Source of the DNA: JAIKWW01 sp052169645
Lineage (GTDB): Bacteria > Bacillota > Clostridia > Peptostreptococcales > Anaerovoracaceae
DNA: 21,178 nucleotides
Reading direction: 5' to 3'
Assembly (NCBI GenBank): GCA_052169645.1
Contig: JBQNCA010000028.1
Coordinates: 1 to 21,178 of the forward strand
Made by a program: the position numbers and the translations under genes
Shown here: one piece after another, positions 1 to 6,831 of the stretch
Layout of the letters: each line of letters begins with the position of its first letter
Position numbering within the stretch: the stretch's first letter is position 1
Notes under the pieces: model-generated
What the model was told of the DNA's origin: nothing
Database searches by the model: none
What the model saw: only the letters and a program-made list of their open reading frames with translations

Positions 1-1149
1 TGTAAAATTTGTAGAATCAAAAATTTTGTGAAGTTGCTTTCCTTCCAATACAAATATACCGGTATCTTCATCTATATAAGCATAAATCTCCCTGTAATCC
101 GGATCCTCGTCCTCAGCTTCAAAATCGAACATGTCATAATCAGGCACATAGTCCGGAAGCTCCGATACGATACGTGCCGCCTCCGATAAGATTTCTTTTA
201 TTCCTTTACCTGTAGCCGCAGACATTGCAAAGAATTTATAGCCTGAAGACTCGACATATTTTTTAAAATCTTCAATCAGTTCATCATCATATATGAGGTC
301 TGTTTTGTTTCCTGCAACAATTTGCGGTTTATTCGAAACTGCAGAAGAATACTTCTTGAGTTCATTATTTATTTTGTCAAAATCCTCTTTCGGATCTCTG
401 CCTTCGGAGCCTGCAATATCGACTATGTGAATCAGCATCTTTGTACGTTCAATATGTTTTAAAAAGTTCAGACCCAATCCCGTGCCCTCATGAGCGCCTT
501 CAATCAGTCCAGGAATATCCGCCATTACGAATTGCGTGTCAAATATATTAACAACTCCCAGATTCGGTGTAATAGTAGTAAAATGATAGTTTCCTATTTT
601 AGGCCTTGCACTCGTAGAGCTTGATAGGAAAGTGGATTTCCCTACATTCGGGAAGCCTACAAGTCCTACATCGGCTATAAGCTTGAGCTCCAATATTATA
701 CTGCGTTCCTTTGCGGAGCCTCCGGCTTCAGCGAAATTAGGAGCCTGTCTGACGGAATTTTTAAAATGAACATTTCCTTTTCCGCCTTTTCCACCTTTTA
801 CAGCAACAATCCTGTCACCCTCGTTAACCAAATCTTTCATAACGGTTCCGGTCAATTCATCTATGACCACTGTTCCTTTAGGAACCATTATGACAAGATC
901 CTCTCCGTTTTTGCCGAATTTTTTCTTTTTCTTACCGTCCTCACCGTTTTCAGCTTCATATTTCTTCTTATATTTAAAATCCATAAGAGTACGATAGCTT
1001 CCGTTGGCTTGAAATATAATACTTCCGCCTCTTCCGCCGTCACCGCCGTCAGGACCGCCTTCAGGGACAAAAGGTTCTCTTCTGAATGAAACGCTTCCAT
1101 TTCCGCCTTTACCCGATTTTACATTTATTTTTGCACGATCTATAAACAA
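1..1149 (-). CDS. obg: Obg GTPase, C-terminus cut off by the window edge
   Basis: Ribosome-associated GTPase of the Obg/CgtA family, which acts in 50S subunit maturation and stress control. The N-terminal glycine-rich Obg domain is clear (MFIDRAKINVKSGKGGNG, then GGPDGGDGGRGG). The GTPase domain follows with G1 GFPNVGKS near residue 166, the switch I sequence TTITPNLG, G3 DIPGLIEGA, G4 NKTD and a G5-like SAATG. The last visible residues (FVLEGKQLHKIFDSTNFT) belong to the C-terminal OCT domain, so about 45 residues are missing beyond the edge. The start is a TTG at 1147-1149: AGGAGG lies 8 nt upstream and the protein then begins with the family's standard MFIDRAKI. A terminator lies between rpmA and this gene, so obg may have its own promoter in the AT-rich 100 bp before it, but no convincing one was found. 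Identification is secure. Confidence 0.97.
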   Translation of the reverse strand, partial: MFIDRAKINVKSGKGGNGSVSFRREPFVPEGGPDGGDGGRGGSIIFQANGSYRTLMDFKYKKKYEAENGEDGKKKKKFGKNGEDLVIMVPKGTVVIDELTGTVMKDLVNEGDRIVAVKGGKGGKGNVHFKNSVRQAPNFAEAGGSAKERSIILELKLIADVGLVGFPNVGKSTFLSSSTSARPKIGNYHFTTITPNLGVVNIFDTQFVMADIPGLIEGAHEGTGLGLNFLKHIERTKMLIHIVDIAGSEGRDPKEDFDKINNELKKYSSAVSNKPQIVAGNKTDLIYDDELIEDFKKYVESSGYKFFAMSAATGKGIKEILSEAARIVSELPDYVPDYDMFDFEAEDEDPDYREIYAYIDEDTGIFVLEGKQLHKIFDSTNFT

Positions 1150-1250
1150 TACTCTCACCTCCTGTCTGTTATAATTATTTTATGATAGATTTTTACAAAA
1201 AATTTCTTTATAAAATTATTGCCGAGTTATTAAGCTTAATTTATATATCT

Positions 1251-1277
1251 AAAAAAGCCCCTATATGATAGGGGCTT
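1251..1277 (-). terminator. Rho-independent terminator after rpmA
   Basis: A perfect 10-bp stem (AAGCCCCTAT / ATAGGGGCTT, arms 1255-1264 and 1268-1277) with a 3-nt loop. On the minus strand it is followed by a run of six T (complement of 1251-1256). It starts 10 nt after the rpmA stop codon and lies before obg, so the ribosomal protein transcript ends here at least in part. Confidence 0.9.
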
Positions 1278-1287
1278 AAAAGTCTTC

Positions 1288-1548
1288 TTAGGCTTCCTGC
1301 GAATATACGCTTACCTTTTTTCTGGTTTTTCCGACTCTTTCGAATTTTACGGTGCCGCTGACTTTTGCAAATAAAGTATCATCGCCGCCTCTGCCTACAT
1401 TGTTGCCCGGATGGAACTTTGTTCCTCTCTGACGAACAAGAATGCTTCCGGCACTAACGTACTGTCCGTCCGCTCTTTTTACACCAAGTCGTTTCGATTC
1501 ACTCTCACGACCGTTTTTGGAGCTACCTACACCCTTCTTACTTGCCAT
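1288..1548 (-). CDS. rpmA: 50S ribosomal protein L27, short form without N-terminal extension
   Basis: L27 is a 50S protein whose flexible N-terminus reaches the peptidyl transferase centre. The 86-residue protein starts MASKKGVGSSKNGRESESKR and continues with LGVKRADGQYVSAGSILVRQ and RGTKFHPGNNVGRGGDDTLF, all typical of L27. In most Firmicutes the protein is made with an extra leader ending in a QFFA-like site that the protease Prp removes. Here an ATG with AGGAGG 8 nt upstream sits directly before ASKKG. The codons upstream of it read IKGGVKS, with no QFFA-like site. No prp gene lies in the 100 nt between rplU and rpmA. The gene is cotranscribed with rplU and followed by a terminator. Confidence 0.97.
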   Translation of the reverse strand: MASKKGVGSSKNGRESESKRLGVKRADGQYVSAGSILVRQRGTKFHPGNNVGRGGDDTLFAKVSGTVKFERVGKTRKKVSVYSQEA

Positions 1549-1649
1549 AGACTTTACACCTCCTTTTATAATGAATGTGCTTAACCTTAACCGTTTGCCG
1601 ATTACCGGCCTCTGATTTTCTTTACTATAATGTTTTCAATCTGATAAGT

Positions 1650-1961
1650 TTAAAGTATGATCTTATCGATTTTTACCTGAGTATAAGGCTGTCTGTGACC
1701 GTTCTTATTTCTATAGTCTTTTTTGGCCTTGAACTTGAATACGATAACCTTAGGACCTTTGCCATTCTCAACTACAGTTGCATTTACACTGCAACCGCTT
1801 ACAAAAGGTGCACCGACTTTAATGTCGGACCCTTCGCCTGCTGCAAGTACCTGATCGAAAACAATACTTGCACCGGCTTCTACGTTAAGCTTTTCAATAT
1901 TGATAACATCGCCTTCCTGCACTCTGTACTGTTTACCACCGGTTTGAACAATTGCGTACAT
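1650..1961 (-). CDS. rplU: 50S ribosomal protein L21
   Basis: L21 binds 23S rRNA in the large subunit. The 103-residue protein begins MYAIVQTGGKQYRVQEGDVI and ends with the family's basic KFKAKKDYRNKNGHRQPYTQ region and a VKIDKI tail. The full family length is covered. An in-frame ATG 14 codons upstream exists, but the chosen ATG at 1959-1961 has AGGAGGT 7 nt before it and matches the universal L21 N-terminus. The upstream part is the structured leader RNA. It is first in an operon with rpmA, about 100 nt apart, and is driven by the promoter at 2042-2071. Confidence 0.97.
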   Translation of the reverse strand: MYAIVQTGGKQYRVQEGDVINIEKLNVEAGASIVFDQVLAAGEGSDIKVGAPFVSGCSVNATVVENGKGPKVIVFKFKAKKDYRNKNGHRQPYTQVKIDKIIL

Positions 1962-2034
1962 CTCTTTTACCTCCTCTGTCCGGACTCGCCGTATGGGTTG
2001 CATATAGCATTATAAACCCTTTCCGTGCGGCTTA
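1962..2034 (-). promoter_or_regulatory. Putative L21 (rplU) leader RNA
   Basis: The 5' untranslated region of rplU-rpmA can fold into a compact element. An outer GCCG/CGGC pair (2028-2031 with 1988-1991) encloses a GGGT/ACCC pair and a small TGC-TATAT-GCA hairpin, with unpaired purines between. The position directly before rplU and this nested layout fit the known autoregulatory L21 leader of Firmicutes. The match is from memory of the motif, not from a covariance search. The 3' edge ends at the rplU ribosome binding site, so control at translation is plausible. Confidence 0.6.
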
Positions 2035-2041
2035 CCGCAAT

Positions 2042-2071
2042 ATTTTACTACAAAGGAATATATACAGTCAA
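2042..2071 (-). promoter_or_regulatory. Promoter of the rplU-rpmA operon
   Basis: On the minus strand, TTGACT (2066-2071), an 18-nt spacer, then TAAAAT (2042-2047). Transcription would begin near 2034, just upstream of the structured leader. This is a good housekeeping sigma-factor match. Confidence 0.8.
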
Positions 2072-2161
2072 CGACTTTTTTATGGATTTATCAGATTTTT
2101 CAATTAATAATTTTACCGAATTTCAAGTTTAATTGTCGCACATTTTCCTCAAATCTTTGTA

Positions 2162-2176
2162 AATGGAATTTCCATT
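2162..2176. repeat. Short perfect palindrome in the recA-rplU gap
   Basis: AATGGAA-T-TTCCATT, two 7-bp arms around one base. It lies about 90 bp upstream of the rplU -35 box, in the 332-nt gap between recA and rplU. No gene is visible in this stretch. Besides the palindrome the gap holds the rplU promoter, the rplU leader and the hairpins behind recA. The role is unknown. It looks more like a protein binding site than a terminator because no U-run follows on either strand. Confidence 0.4.
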
Positions 2177-2241
2177 CATAATATACAAACCGCGAAAGCT
2201 TTCTATATCAAAAGAAACACTCAAAAAGAATTTTTTGTTCG

Positions 2242-2282
2242 AATACATTTTGTATTACATACCTTTATTATTTAATAAAGGT
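2242..2282 (-). terminator. Tandem hairpins behind recA, possible terminator
   Basis: Eleven nt after the recA stop codon lies a perfect 10-bp inverted repeat (ACCTTTATTA / TAATAAAGGT, 2261-2270 and 2273-2282). A second follows directly, AATACA-TTT-TGTATT (2242-2256). Both are AT-rich and no clean U-run follows on the minus strand, so they could end or stabilise the recA transcript but are not a textbook terminator. Confidence 0.4.
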
Positions 2283-2293
2283 TATATAGTCAA

Positions 2294-3415
2294 TTATAAA
2301 ATTTCACCGGTTTCAGGATCTATATTATGTACATCATCAATATTTTCAAATGCTCCACCCGAATTCGCAACAAAGGTATTTTGCGCATTGGTATCAGAAG
2401 CTGCAGAAGGTTTAAGCGTAGCCATTATCAAAGCTTCCAATTTATCCATAATTTCAGGATTTTCTGCAAGATAGTTCTTTACATTTTCCCTGCCCTGTCC
2501 TATCCTGTTGCCTTCAAAGCTGTACCATGATCCTGCCTTATCTATAATTTTCATATCAACTGCGCAATCAAGAACATCTCCTTCTCTTGATATGCCGTGA
2601 CCGTACATTATGTCAAATTCAGTCTGTTTGAATGGAGGTGCGACCTTATTTTTCACTATCTTAATTCTTGTGCGATTGCCTGTAATCTGATCTCCTACTT
2701 TTATACTCTCGATACGTCTTACATCTATACGCATTGTCGCATAAAACTTGAGAGCTCTTCCTCCTGTAGTTACCTCCGGATTTCCGAACATAACTCCGAT
2801 TTTTTCTCTAAGCTGATTTATAAAAATTGCACAAGTGTTCGATTTATTTATAGAACCTGCAAGCTTACGGAGCGCCTGTGACATGAGTCTTGCATGAAGT
2901 CCTACATGAGAATCACCCATTTCGCCTTGTATTTCAGCCTTTGGAACCAAGGCTGCTACAGAGTCGACGACCACAACATCCAAAGCTCCGCTTCGAACAA
3001 GCAATTCACAAATTTCTAAAGCCTGTTCTCCCGTATCAGGCTGTGAAACAAGAAGCTCATTGACATCTACTCCGAGAGCCTGTGCATATTCAGGATCCAA
3101 TGCATGCTCCGCATCTATAAAGGCTGCTTTTCCTCCGGTTTTTTGAGCTTCTGCTATTATATGAAGCGCCAGAGTAGTCTTTCCTGAAGATTCAGGTCCG
3201 AAAATTTCTATTATTCTGCCTTTAGGTACTCCGCCTACACCTGTAGCCAAATCCAAAGAAATAGACCCGGTATGGATAGTTTCTATATTGAGTTTTGAAT
3301 CATCGCCCATGCGCATAATTGCACCTTTGCCGAACTGCTTTTGTATCTGGGCGAGAGCCTCATCAAGCGCTTTGTCTTTTTCACTTATATTATCTGCTTT
3401 TGATTTAGTTGCCAT
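2294..3415 (-). CDS. recA: Recombinase RecA
   Basis: RecA forms filaments on single-stranded DNA, drives strand exchange and triggers LexA self-cleavage. The 373-residue protein has the usual length. Visible features are the N-terminal helix (DKALDEALAQIQKQFGKGAI), Walker A GPESSGKT at 73-80, the catalytic glutamate in IDAEHALD (E103), Walker B VVVVDSVAAL, the loop L2 region NQLREKIGVMFGNPEVTTGG, and an acidic C-terminus ending DPETGEIL. An in-frame ATG 19 codons upstream is rejected because that stretch holds the SOS operator and 5' leader. The chosen ATG has GGAGAAGGGGA before it. The gene has its own LexA-type operator and strong promoter, so it need not depend on cinA transcription. Confidence 0.98.
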   Translation of the reverse strand: MATKSKADNISEKDKALDEALAQIQKQFGKGAIMRMGDDSKLNIETIHTGSISLDLATGVGGVPKGRIIEIFGPESSGKTTLALHIIAEAQKTGGKAAFIDAEHALDPEYAQALGVDVNELLVSQPDTGEQALEICELLVRSGALDVVVVDSVAALVPKAEIQGEMGDSHVGLHARLMSQALRKLAGSINKSNTCAIFINQLREKIGVMFGNPEVTTGGRALKFYATMRIDVRRIESIKVGDQITGNRTRIKIVKNKVAPPFKQTEFDIMYGHGISREGDVLDCAVDMKIIDKAGSWYSFEGNRIGQGRENVKNYLAENPEIMDKLEALIMATLKPSAASDTNAQNTFVANSGGAFENIDDVHNIDPETGEIL

Positions 3416-3451
3416 AAATAATCCCCTTCTCCAAGTTCGGATGAAATTTTC

Positions 3452-3464
3452 CGAACATTCGTTC
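3452..3464. promoter_or_regulatory. SOS (LexA) operator of recA
   Basis: CGAAC-ATTC-GTTC fits the Gram-positive LexA site CGAAC-N4-GTTCG in all but the last base. It starts 7 bp downstream of the -10 box, over the expected transcription start. Two further inverted repeats use the same half-sites: GTTCGGA/TCCGAAC (3435-3441 and 3450-3456) and GTTC-AA-GAAC (3461-3470). Confidence 0.85.
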
Positions 3465-3470
3465 AAGAAC

Positions 3471-3499
3471 ATAATATCATGCTAAAATAGTCCGGTCAA
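3471..3499 (-). promoter_or_regulatory. recA promoter
   Basis: On the minus strand, TTGACC (3494-3499), a 17-nt spacer and TATTAT (3471-3476). The SOS operator follows directly, as expected for a DNA-damage-induced recA gene. Confidence 0.88.
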
Positions 3500-3621
3500 G
3501 TATTTTCAGTCAGTATGCTTTCGCATTTTAATACTATCATATTTTACATATAATGTAAATATTTCTTTTTATTTCCTTATTGTGCCTTGGCTGACATGAT
3601 AACTTATAATTTATGAACCAA

Positions 3622-4875
3622 TTAATAGATTTTAGGGATTTCGGTATCATCCAATATGCAATTTAACATAAAAAACATTGTATCTGCCATAAATCTGCGA
3701 TTCAGCTGACGAGTACGTCCGTTATGATAAAATGATTTTGTATGTAACTTTCCTTCATACATAACACTTATATTGAAAGAGCCTTTGGATATATCTCCAT
3801 ATCCGACAGGACCTGCCAGTCCTGTAATTGCAACACATATGTCACTGCCGCTTTTATCAAACAGTGACTTTACCATTTCCTCCGCCATATCAGGAGTGTG
3901 TTGAGTGTAAATGCTGCATATATCTTCCGGAATATTCAGTTCCAAATTTAAAAACTTTTCTCTATAAGGGACTATGCCATAATCAAAAACCTGAGAAATT
4001 CCGGCATTATTTACAAGCATTGAGGAAAAAAGACCTGCTGTAGGACTCTCACATGCGGAAATAGTCAGATTTCTTGCCATGAGTTTTTGTGCAAGTTCTT
4101 CGTGAAGTTCTCTGCCCTCAATGCTGTAAATATTGTTTCCCATGATATCGCATACACTTTCAATCATTGATTTTACAGCATTTTCAGCGGTTTTCCCATC
4201 TCTGCGCTTGGAAGTAACCCTTACTTCCACAACGCCTTCCTTAGCATATGTAGCAATAGTAGGGTCTGTCTGATTATTTATTAAATCAATCAACCTTGTT
4301 TCAACCATTGATTCACCGATTCCGAATATCATGACTGAACGGGAAACTATATATGCACCGCTTTTACCCATCAAAAAAGGTCTGACTCCGTTTTTAAAAA
4401 CAGCCTTCATTTCTCTCGGTACACCGGGCATACATATTATAGTTTTATCATTTTTTTCAATAGCAAAGCCCGGAGCAGTACCTGCATTATTACTGAAAAC
4501 TACAGCGTTTTTCGGAACATATGCCTGCTTTGTATTATTTGATGTATATTCCATATCTATGGATTTAAAATAATTTTCCATCTCATTCAGAACATCTTCG
4601 TCTAAAACAAGCTCTTCCTCAAGCATTTCACATATAGTTTCTCTTGTTAGATCATCCTCTGTAGGACCCAAACCTCCGGTCAATACAATCAGCTCGCAAT
4701 CGTTCAATGCTATTTCCGCTATATGCTTCAAACGATTTGCATTATCCCCGACCGCATAATGGTAAATAACGTCTATACCCAACTCATTGAGTTCTCTTGA
4801 CAAATATTGAGCATTTGTATCGGCGATATTTCCGAGTAATAATTCAGTTCCGACTGAAATAATTGCAGATTTCAT
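3622..4875 (-). CDS. cinA: CinA-family protein (competence/damage-inducible)
   Basis: The N-terminal half is a molybdopterin-binding-like domain (COG1058 type). It carries SVGTELLLGNIADTN, TGGLGPTEDD at 66-75 and CMPGVPREM near 148-156. The C-terminal half is the CinA/PncC-type NMN amidase domain, starting near residue 257. Length (417) is normal. In other Firmicutes cinA sits before recA and can be cotranscribed with it, as here, although recA also has its own promoter 74 bp into the gap. The amidase motifs are unusual: the family ESCTGG is ESPTAG (276-281), VTYSNEAK-like is VPYREKF, and the GGxxxKPVG-like region is GYGDISKGSF. The serine of the first motif is kept. The domain may be weakly active or altered. 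RBS AGAGGT lies 6 nt before the ATG. Confidence 0.93.
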   Translation of the reverse strand: MKSAIISVGTELLLGNIADTNAQYLSRELNELGIDVIYHYAVGDNANRLKHIAEIALNDCELIVLTGGLGPTEDDLTRETICEMLEEELVLDEDVLNEMENYFKSIDMEYTSNNTKQAYVPKNAVVFSNNAGTAPGFAIEKNDKTIICMPGVPREMKAVFKNGVRPFLMGKSGAYIVSRSVMIFGIGESMVETRLIDLINNQTDPTIATYAKEGVVEVRVTSKRRDGKTAENAVKSMIESVCDIMGNNIYSIEGRELHEELAQKLMARNLTISACESPTAGLFSSMLVNNAGISQVFDYGIVPYREKFLNLELNIPEDICSIYTQHTPDMAEEMVKSLFDKSGSDICVAITGLAGPVGYGDISKGSFNISVMYEGKLHTKSFYHNGRTRQLNRRFMADTMFFMLNCILDDTEIPKIY

Positions 4876-4910
4876 TTTTATACCTCTTTAAATACATCAG
4901 ATAAATCTGA

Positions 4911-4961
4911 AAATATAAATTAACAGCGAAGCACAAGTATAAAACTATACTGCACTTCGCT
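4911..4961 (-). terminator. Likely terminator between pgsA and cinA
   Basis: A two-part stem: outer AGCGAAG/CTTCGCT (4925-4931 and 4955-4961) and inner AGTATA/TATACT (4936-4941 and 4946-4951), separated by a small internal loop. On the minus strand GTTAATTTATATTT follows, which is T-rich but broken. It probably ends most of the uppP-ftsK-rimO-pgsA transcript, with some readthrough into cinA. Confidence 0.6.
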
Positions 4962-4977
4962 AAATTCATTAAAATAA

Positions 4978-5508
4978 TTACATATCTGAAAAAAGCTTGC
5001 GATTTTTCATCATATATTCAACTCCCGAATATATGGTCATTATAACCGCTATCCATAACATTATATCGGCAAACGGTATATTCACAAGGCTGAACGGCCA
5101 ATTCCTCAAAAGTAAAAATATTATTGCAATCATTTGAGTAACTGTTTTTACTTTTCCCGACCATGCAGCGGCTATAACAGTTCCTTCACTGGCTGCAACA
5201 GCTCTAAGTCCTGTAATTGCAAATTCTCTTGCAAGGATTATAATAACCATCCAAGCCGGAACAAGACCTGTCTGAACCATGCAGACAAGTGCAGATGTAA
5301 CAAGCAGTTTATCGGCAAGAGGATCCATTATTTTACCGTAATTTGACACGAGATTATACTTGCGTGCCAGATATCCGTCTAAAAAGTCTGTAAATGAAGC
5401 TGTTGCAAATATTACAAGAGACACAATTTCATAACCGAGCAAATATATTATTATAAATACAGGAACAAGGAGCATCCTCAAAGTCGTAAGCTTATTTGGA
5501 AGTTTCAT
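4978..5508 (-). CDS. pgsA: CDP-diacylglycerol--glycerol-3-phosphate 3-phosphatidyltransferase
   Basis: Membrane enzyme that makes phosphatidylglycerol phosphate from CDP-diacylglycerol and glycerol 3-phosphate, the committed step to phosphatidylglycerol. The 176-residue protein has the family size, several hydrophobic segments, and the complete CDP-alcohol phosphatidyltransferase motif: D41, D44-G45, A48-R49, G58, D62, D66 (FTDFLDGYLARKYN through GKIMDPLADK). The N-terminus MKLPNKLTTLRMLLVPVFI is typical. It begins 3 nt after the rimO stop codon, with its ribosome binding site (GGAAAGGCGG) inside the end of rimO, so the two are translationally linked. The rimO-pgsA pair downstream of ftsK/spoIIIE is a common Firmicute order. 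Very secure. Confidence 0.97.
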   Translation of the reverse strand: MKLPNKLTTLRMLLVPVFIIIYLLGYEIVSLVIFATASFTDFLDGYLARKYNLVSNYGKIMDPLADKLLVTSALVCMVQTGLVPAWMVIIILAREFAITGLRAVAASEGTVIAAAWSGKVKTVTQMIAIIFLLLRNWPFSLVNIPFADIMLWIAVIMTIYSGVEYMMKNRKLFSDM

Positions 5509-5511
5509 AAT

Positions 5512-6831
5512 TTATTCAACCGCCTTTCCCACAAGATCATAATCAAACGCATCCGTTATCTCTACATTTACGAATGTTCCCGGCTCCAGCACATGCTCCG
5601 ATGTAAAAATCACTCCGTTATCTATCTCCGGTGCGTCAAATTCGGTTCTGCCGTTGTAGGTTTCGTCTTCCAAAGCCTCTTCTACAAAGACCTCAAAGAT
5701 CCGTCCTATCTTAGATTCATTTAATTTGAGTGAAATTTCTCTCTGTATCTGCATGAGAGAATCTCTGCGAATTTCTTTTATTTCATCATCTACCTGATTC
5801 TGCATATCGGCAGCTACGGTATTTTCTTCCAAAGAGTACGAAAATACTCCCATTCGATTAAATTCAGTCTTTTCTACAAAATCGACAAGCTCTGAAAATT
5901 CTTCATCGCTCTCTCCCGGAAATCCTGTGATAAAGGTAGTTCGAATATGCACATCGGGTATCATCCTTCTTATCCTGTTTATAGTCCCGTTTATGGATTT
6001 TGATGTGGAATTTCTGTTCATATCGTACAAAACTCTGTCATTAACATGCTGTAAAGGAATATCCAAATAGTTACATATCTTTTTTTCTTCAGCGATAGTT
6101 TTAATAAGCTCGTCGGTTATAGAATCCTCATAGCAATATAACAGTCTTATCCAATGTATGCCGTCTATTTTACATAAATCACGCAACAGCTCGTGCAACA
6201 CATACCCTCCATAAAGGTCGAAGCCGTAAGCCGTTACATCCTGAGCTATGATATTAATCTCTCGAATTCCTCTTGCTGCAAGCATTTCGGCTTCCGCTAT
6301 TATATTCTCTCTGCGTCTGCTGCGATATGCTCCTCTGATTGAAGGAATACTACAATATGAACATGCATTGCTGCAGCCTTCGGAAATTTTCAGATATTCG
6401 CTTGCCGCTCCCCGCTCCGTTCGTCTTACAGGAATCTCATCAAAAGTCTCAGGTGCTTCAGAGATTGTCTTTATCCGTAAACCCGATTCATGAAATTTTA
6501 ATATTTCGTTTATTTTATTATACTCATTGACTCCAATAAATATATCAACCTCAGGAATTTCATTATACAGTTCTTCAATATATCTTTGCGAAAGACATCC
6601 TGATACTATAAGCAAAAGTTCCTTGTCTTTTTTAATCTCCGCCATTTCGAGTATAGTATCTACAGATTCAATTTTTGCATCTTTAATAAATGCACAAGTG
6701 TTAACGATTACAGCCTCTGCCGATTCAGGATTGTCAACTATAATATGAGAATTTCCTTCAAGTAATGCCGCCGCATTTTCAGAATCCACCGTATTTTTTG
6801 AGCAGCCCAAGGTCTCAATATATACCTTCAT
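5512..6831 (-). CDS. rimO: Ribosomal protein S12 methylthiotransferase RimO
   Basis: Radical-SAM enzyme that adds a methylthio group to an aspartate of ribosomal protein S12. The 439-residue protein has the three domains of the family. The N-terminal UPF0004 domain has cysteines C10 (TLGCSKN), C46 (NTCAF) and C79 (SGCLSQ) for the auxiliary Fe-S cluster. The radical-SAM core has C153, C157 and C160 (CSNACSYC) followed by SIPSIRGAYRSR. A C-terminal TRAM-like region follows from about 375. TLGCSKN and YLDIPLQH favour RimO over the tRNA enzyme MiaB. Two ATGs lie side by side. The second (6829-6831) is chosen because AGGAGG is 6 nt away rather than 3. The start overlaps the end of ftsK. Confidence 0.96.
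   Translation of the reverse strand: MKVYIETLGCSKNTVDSENAAALLEGNSHIIVDNPESAEAVIVNTCAFIKDAKIESVDTILEMAEIKKDKELLLIVSGCLSQRYIEELYNEIPEVDIFIGVNEYNKINEILKFHESGLRIKTISEAPETFDEIPVRRTERGAASEYLKISEGCSNACSYCSIPSIRGAYRSRRRENIIAEAEMLAARGIREINIIAQDVTAYGFDLYGGYVLHELLRDLCKIDGIHWIRLLYCYEDSITDELIKTIAEEKKICNYLDIPLQHVNDRVLYDMNRNSTSKSINGTINRIRRMIPDVHIRTTFITGFPGESDEEFSELVDFVEKTEFNRMGVFSYSLEENTVAADMQNQVDDEIKEIRRDSLMQIQREISLKLNESKIGRIFEVFVEEALEDETYNGRTEFDAPEIDNGVIFTSEHVLEPGTFVNVEITDAFDYDLVGKAVE

Noticed and set aside
766..1089. Plus-strand open frame of 107 codons within obg
   Set aside because: It is antisense to a fully conserved Obg protein and has no ribosome binding site.
1962..2003. In-frame ATG that would lengthen L21 by 14 residues
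   Set aside because: The added part lies in the structured leader, has no ribosome binding site, and L21 proteins begin at MYAIVQTGG.
1575..2015. Plus-strand open frame of 146 codons over rplU
   Set aside because: Antisense shadow of L21 and its leader; composition is not protein-like.
3416..3472. In-frame ATG that would lengthen RecA by 19 residues
   Set aside because: It would start upstream of the expected transcription start and run through the SOS operator; the MATKS start has a good ribosome binding site.
3543..3559. TTTACAT-ATA-ATGTAAA inverted repeat upstream of the recA promoter
   Set aside because: AT-rich, no U-run on the minus strand, 40 bp upstream of the -35 box; no function can be argued from sequence.
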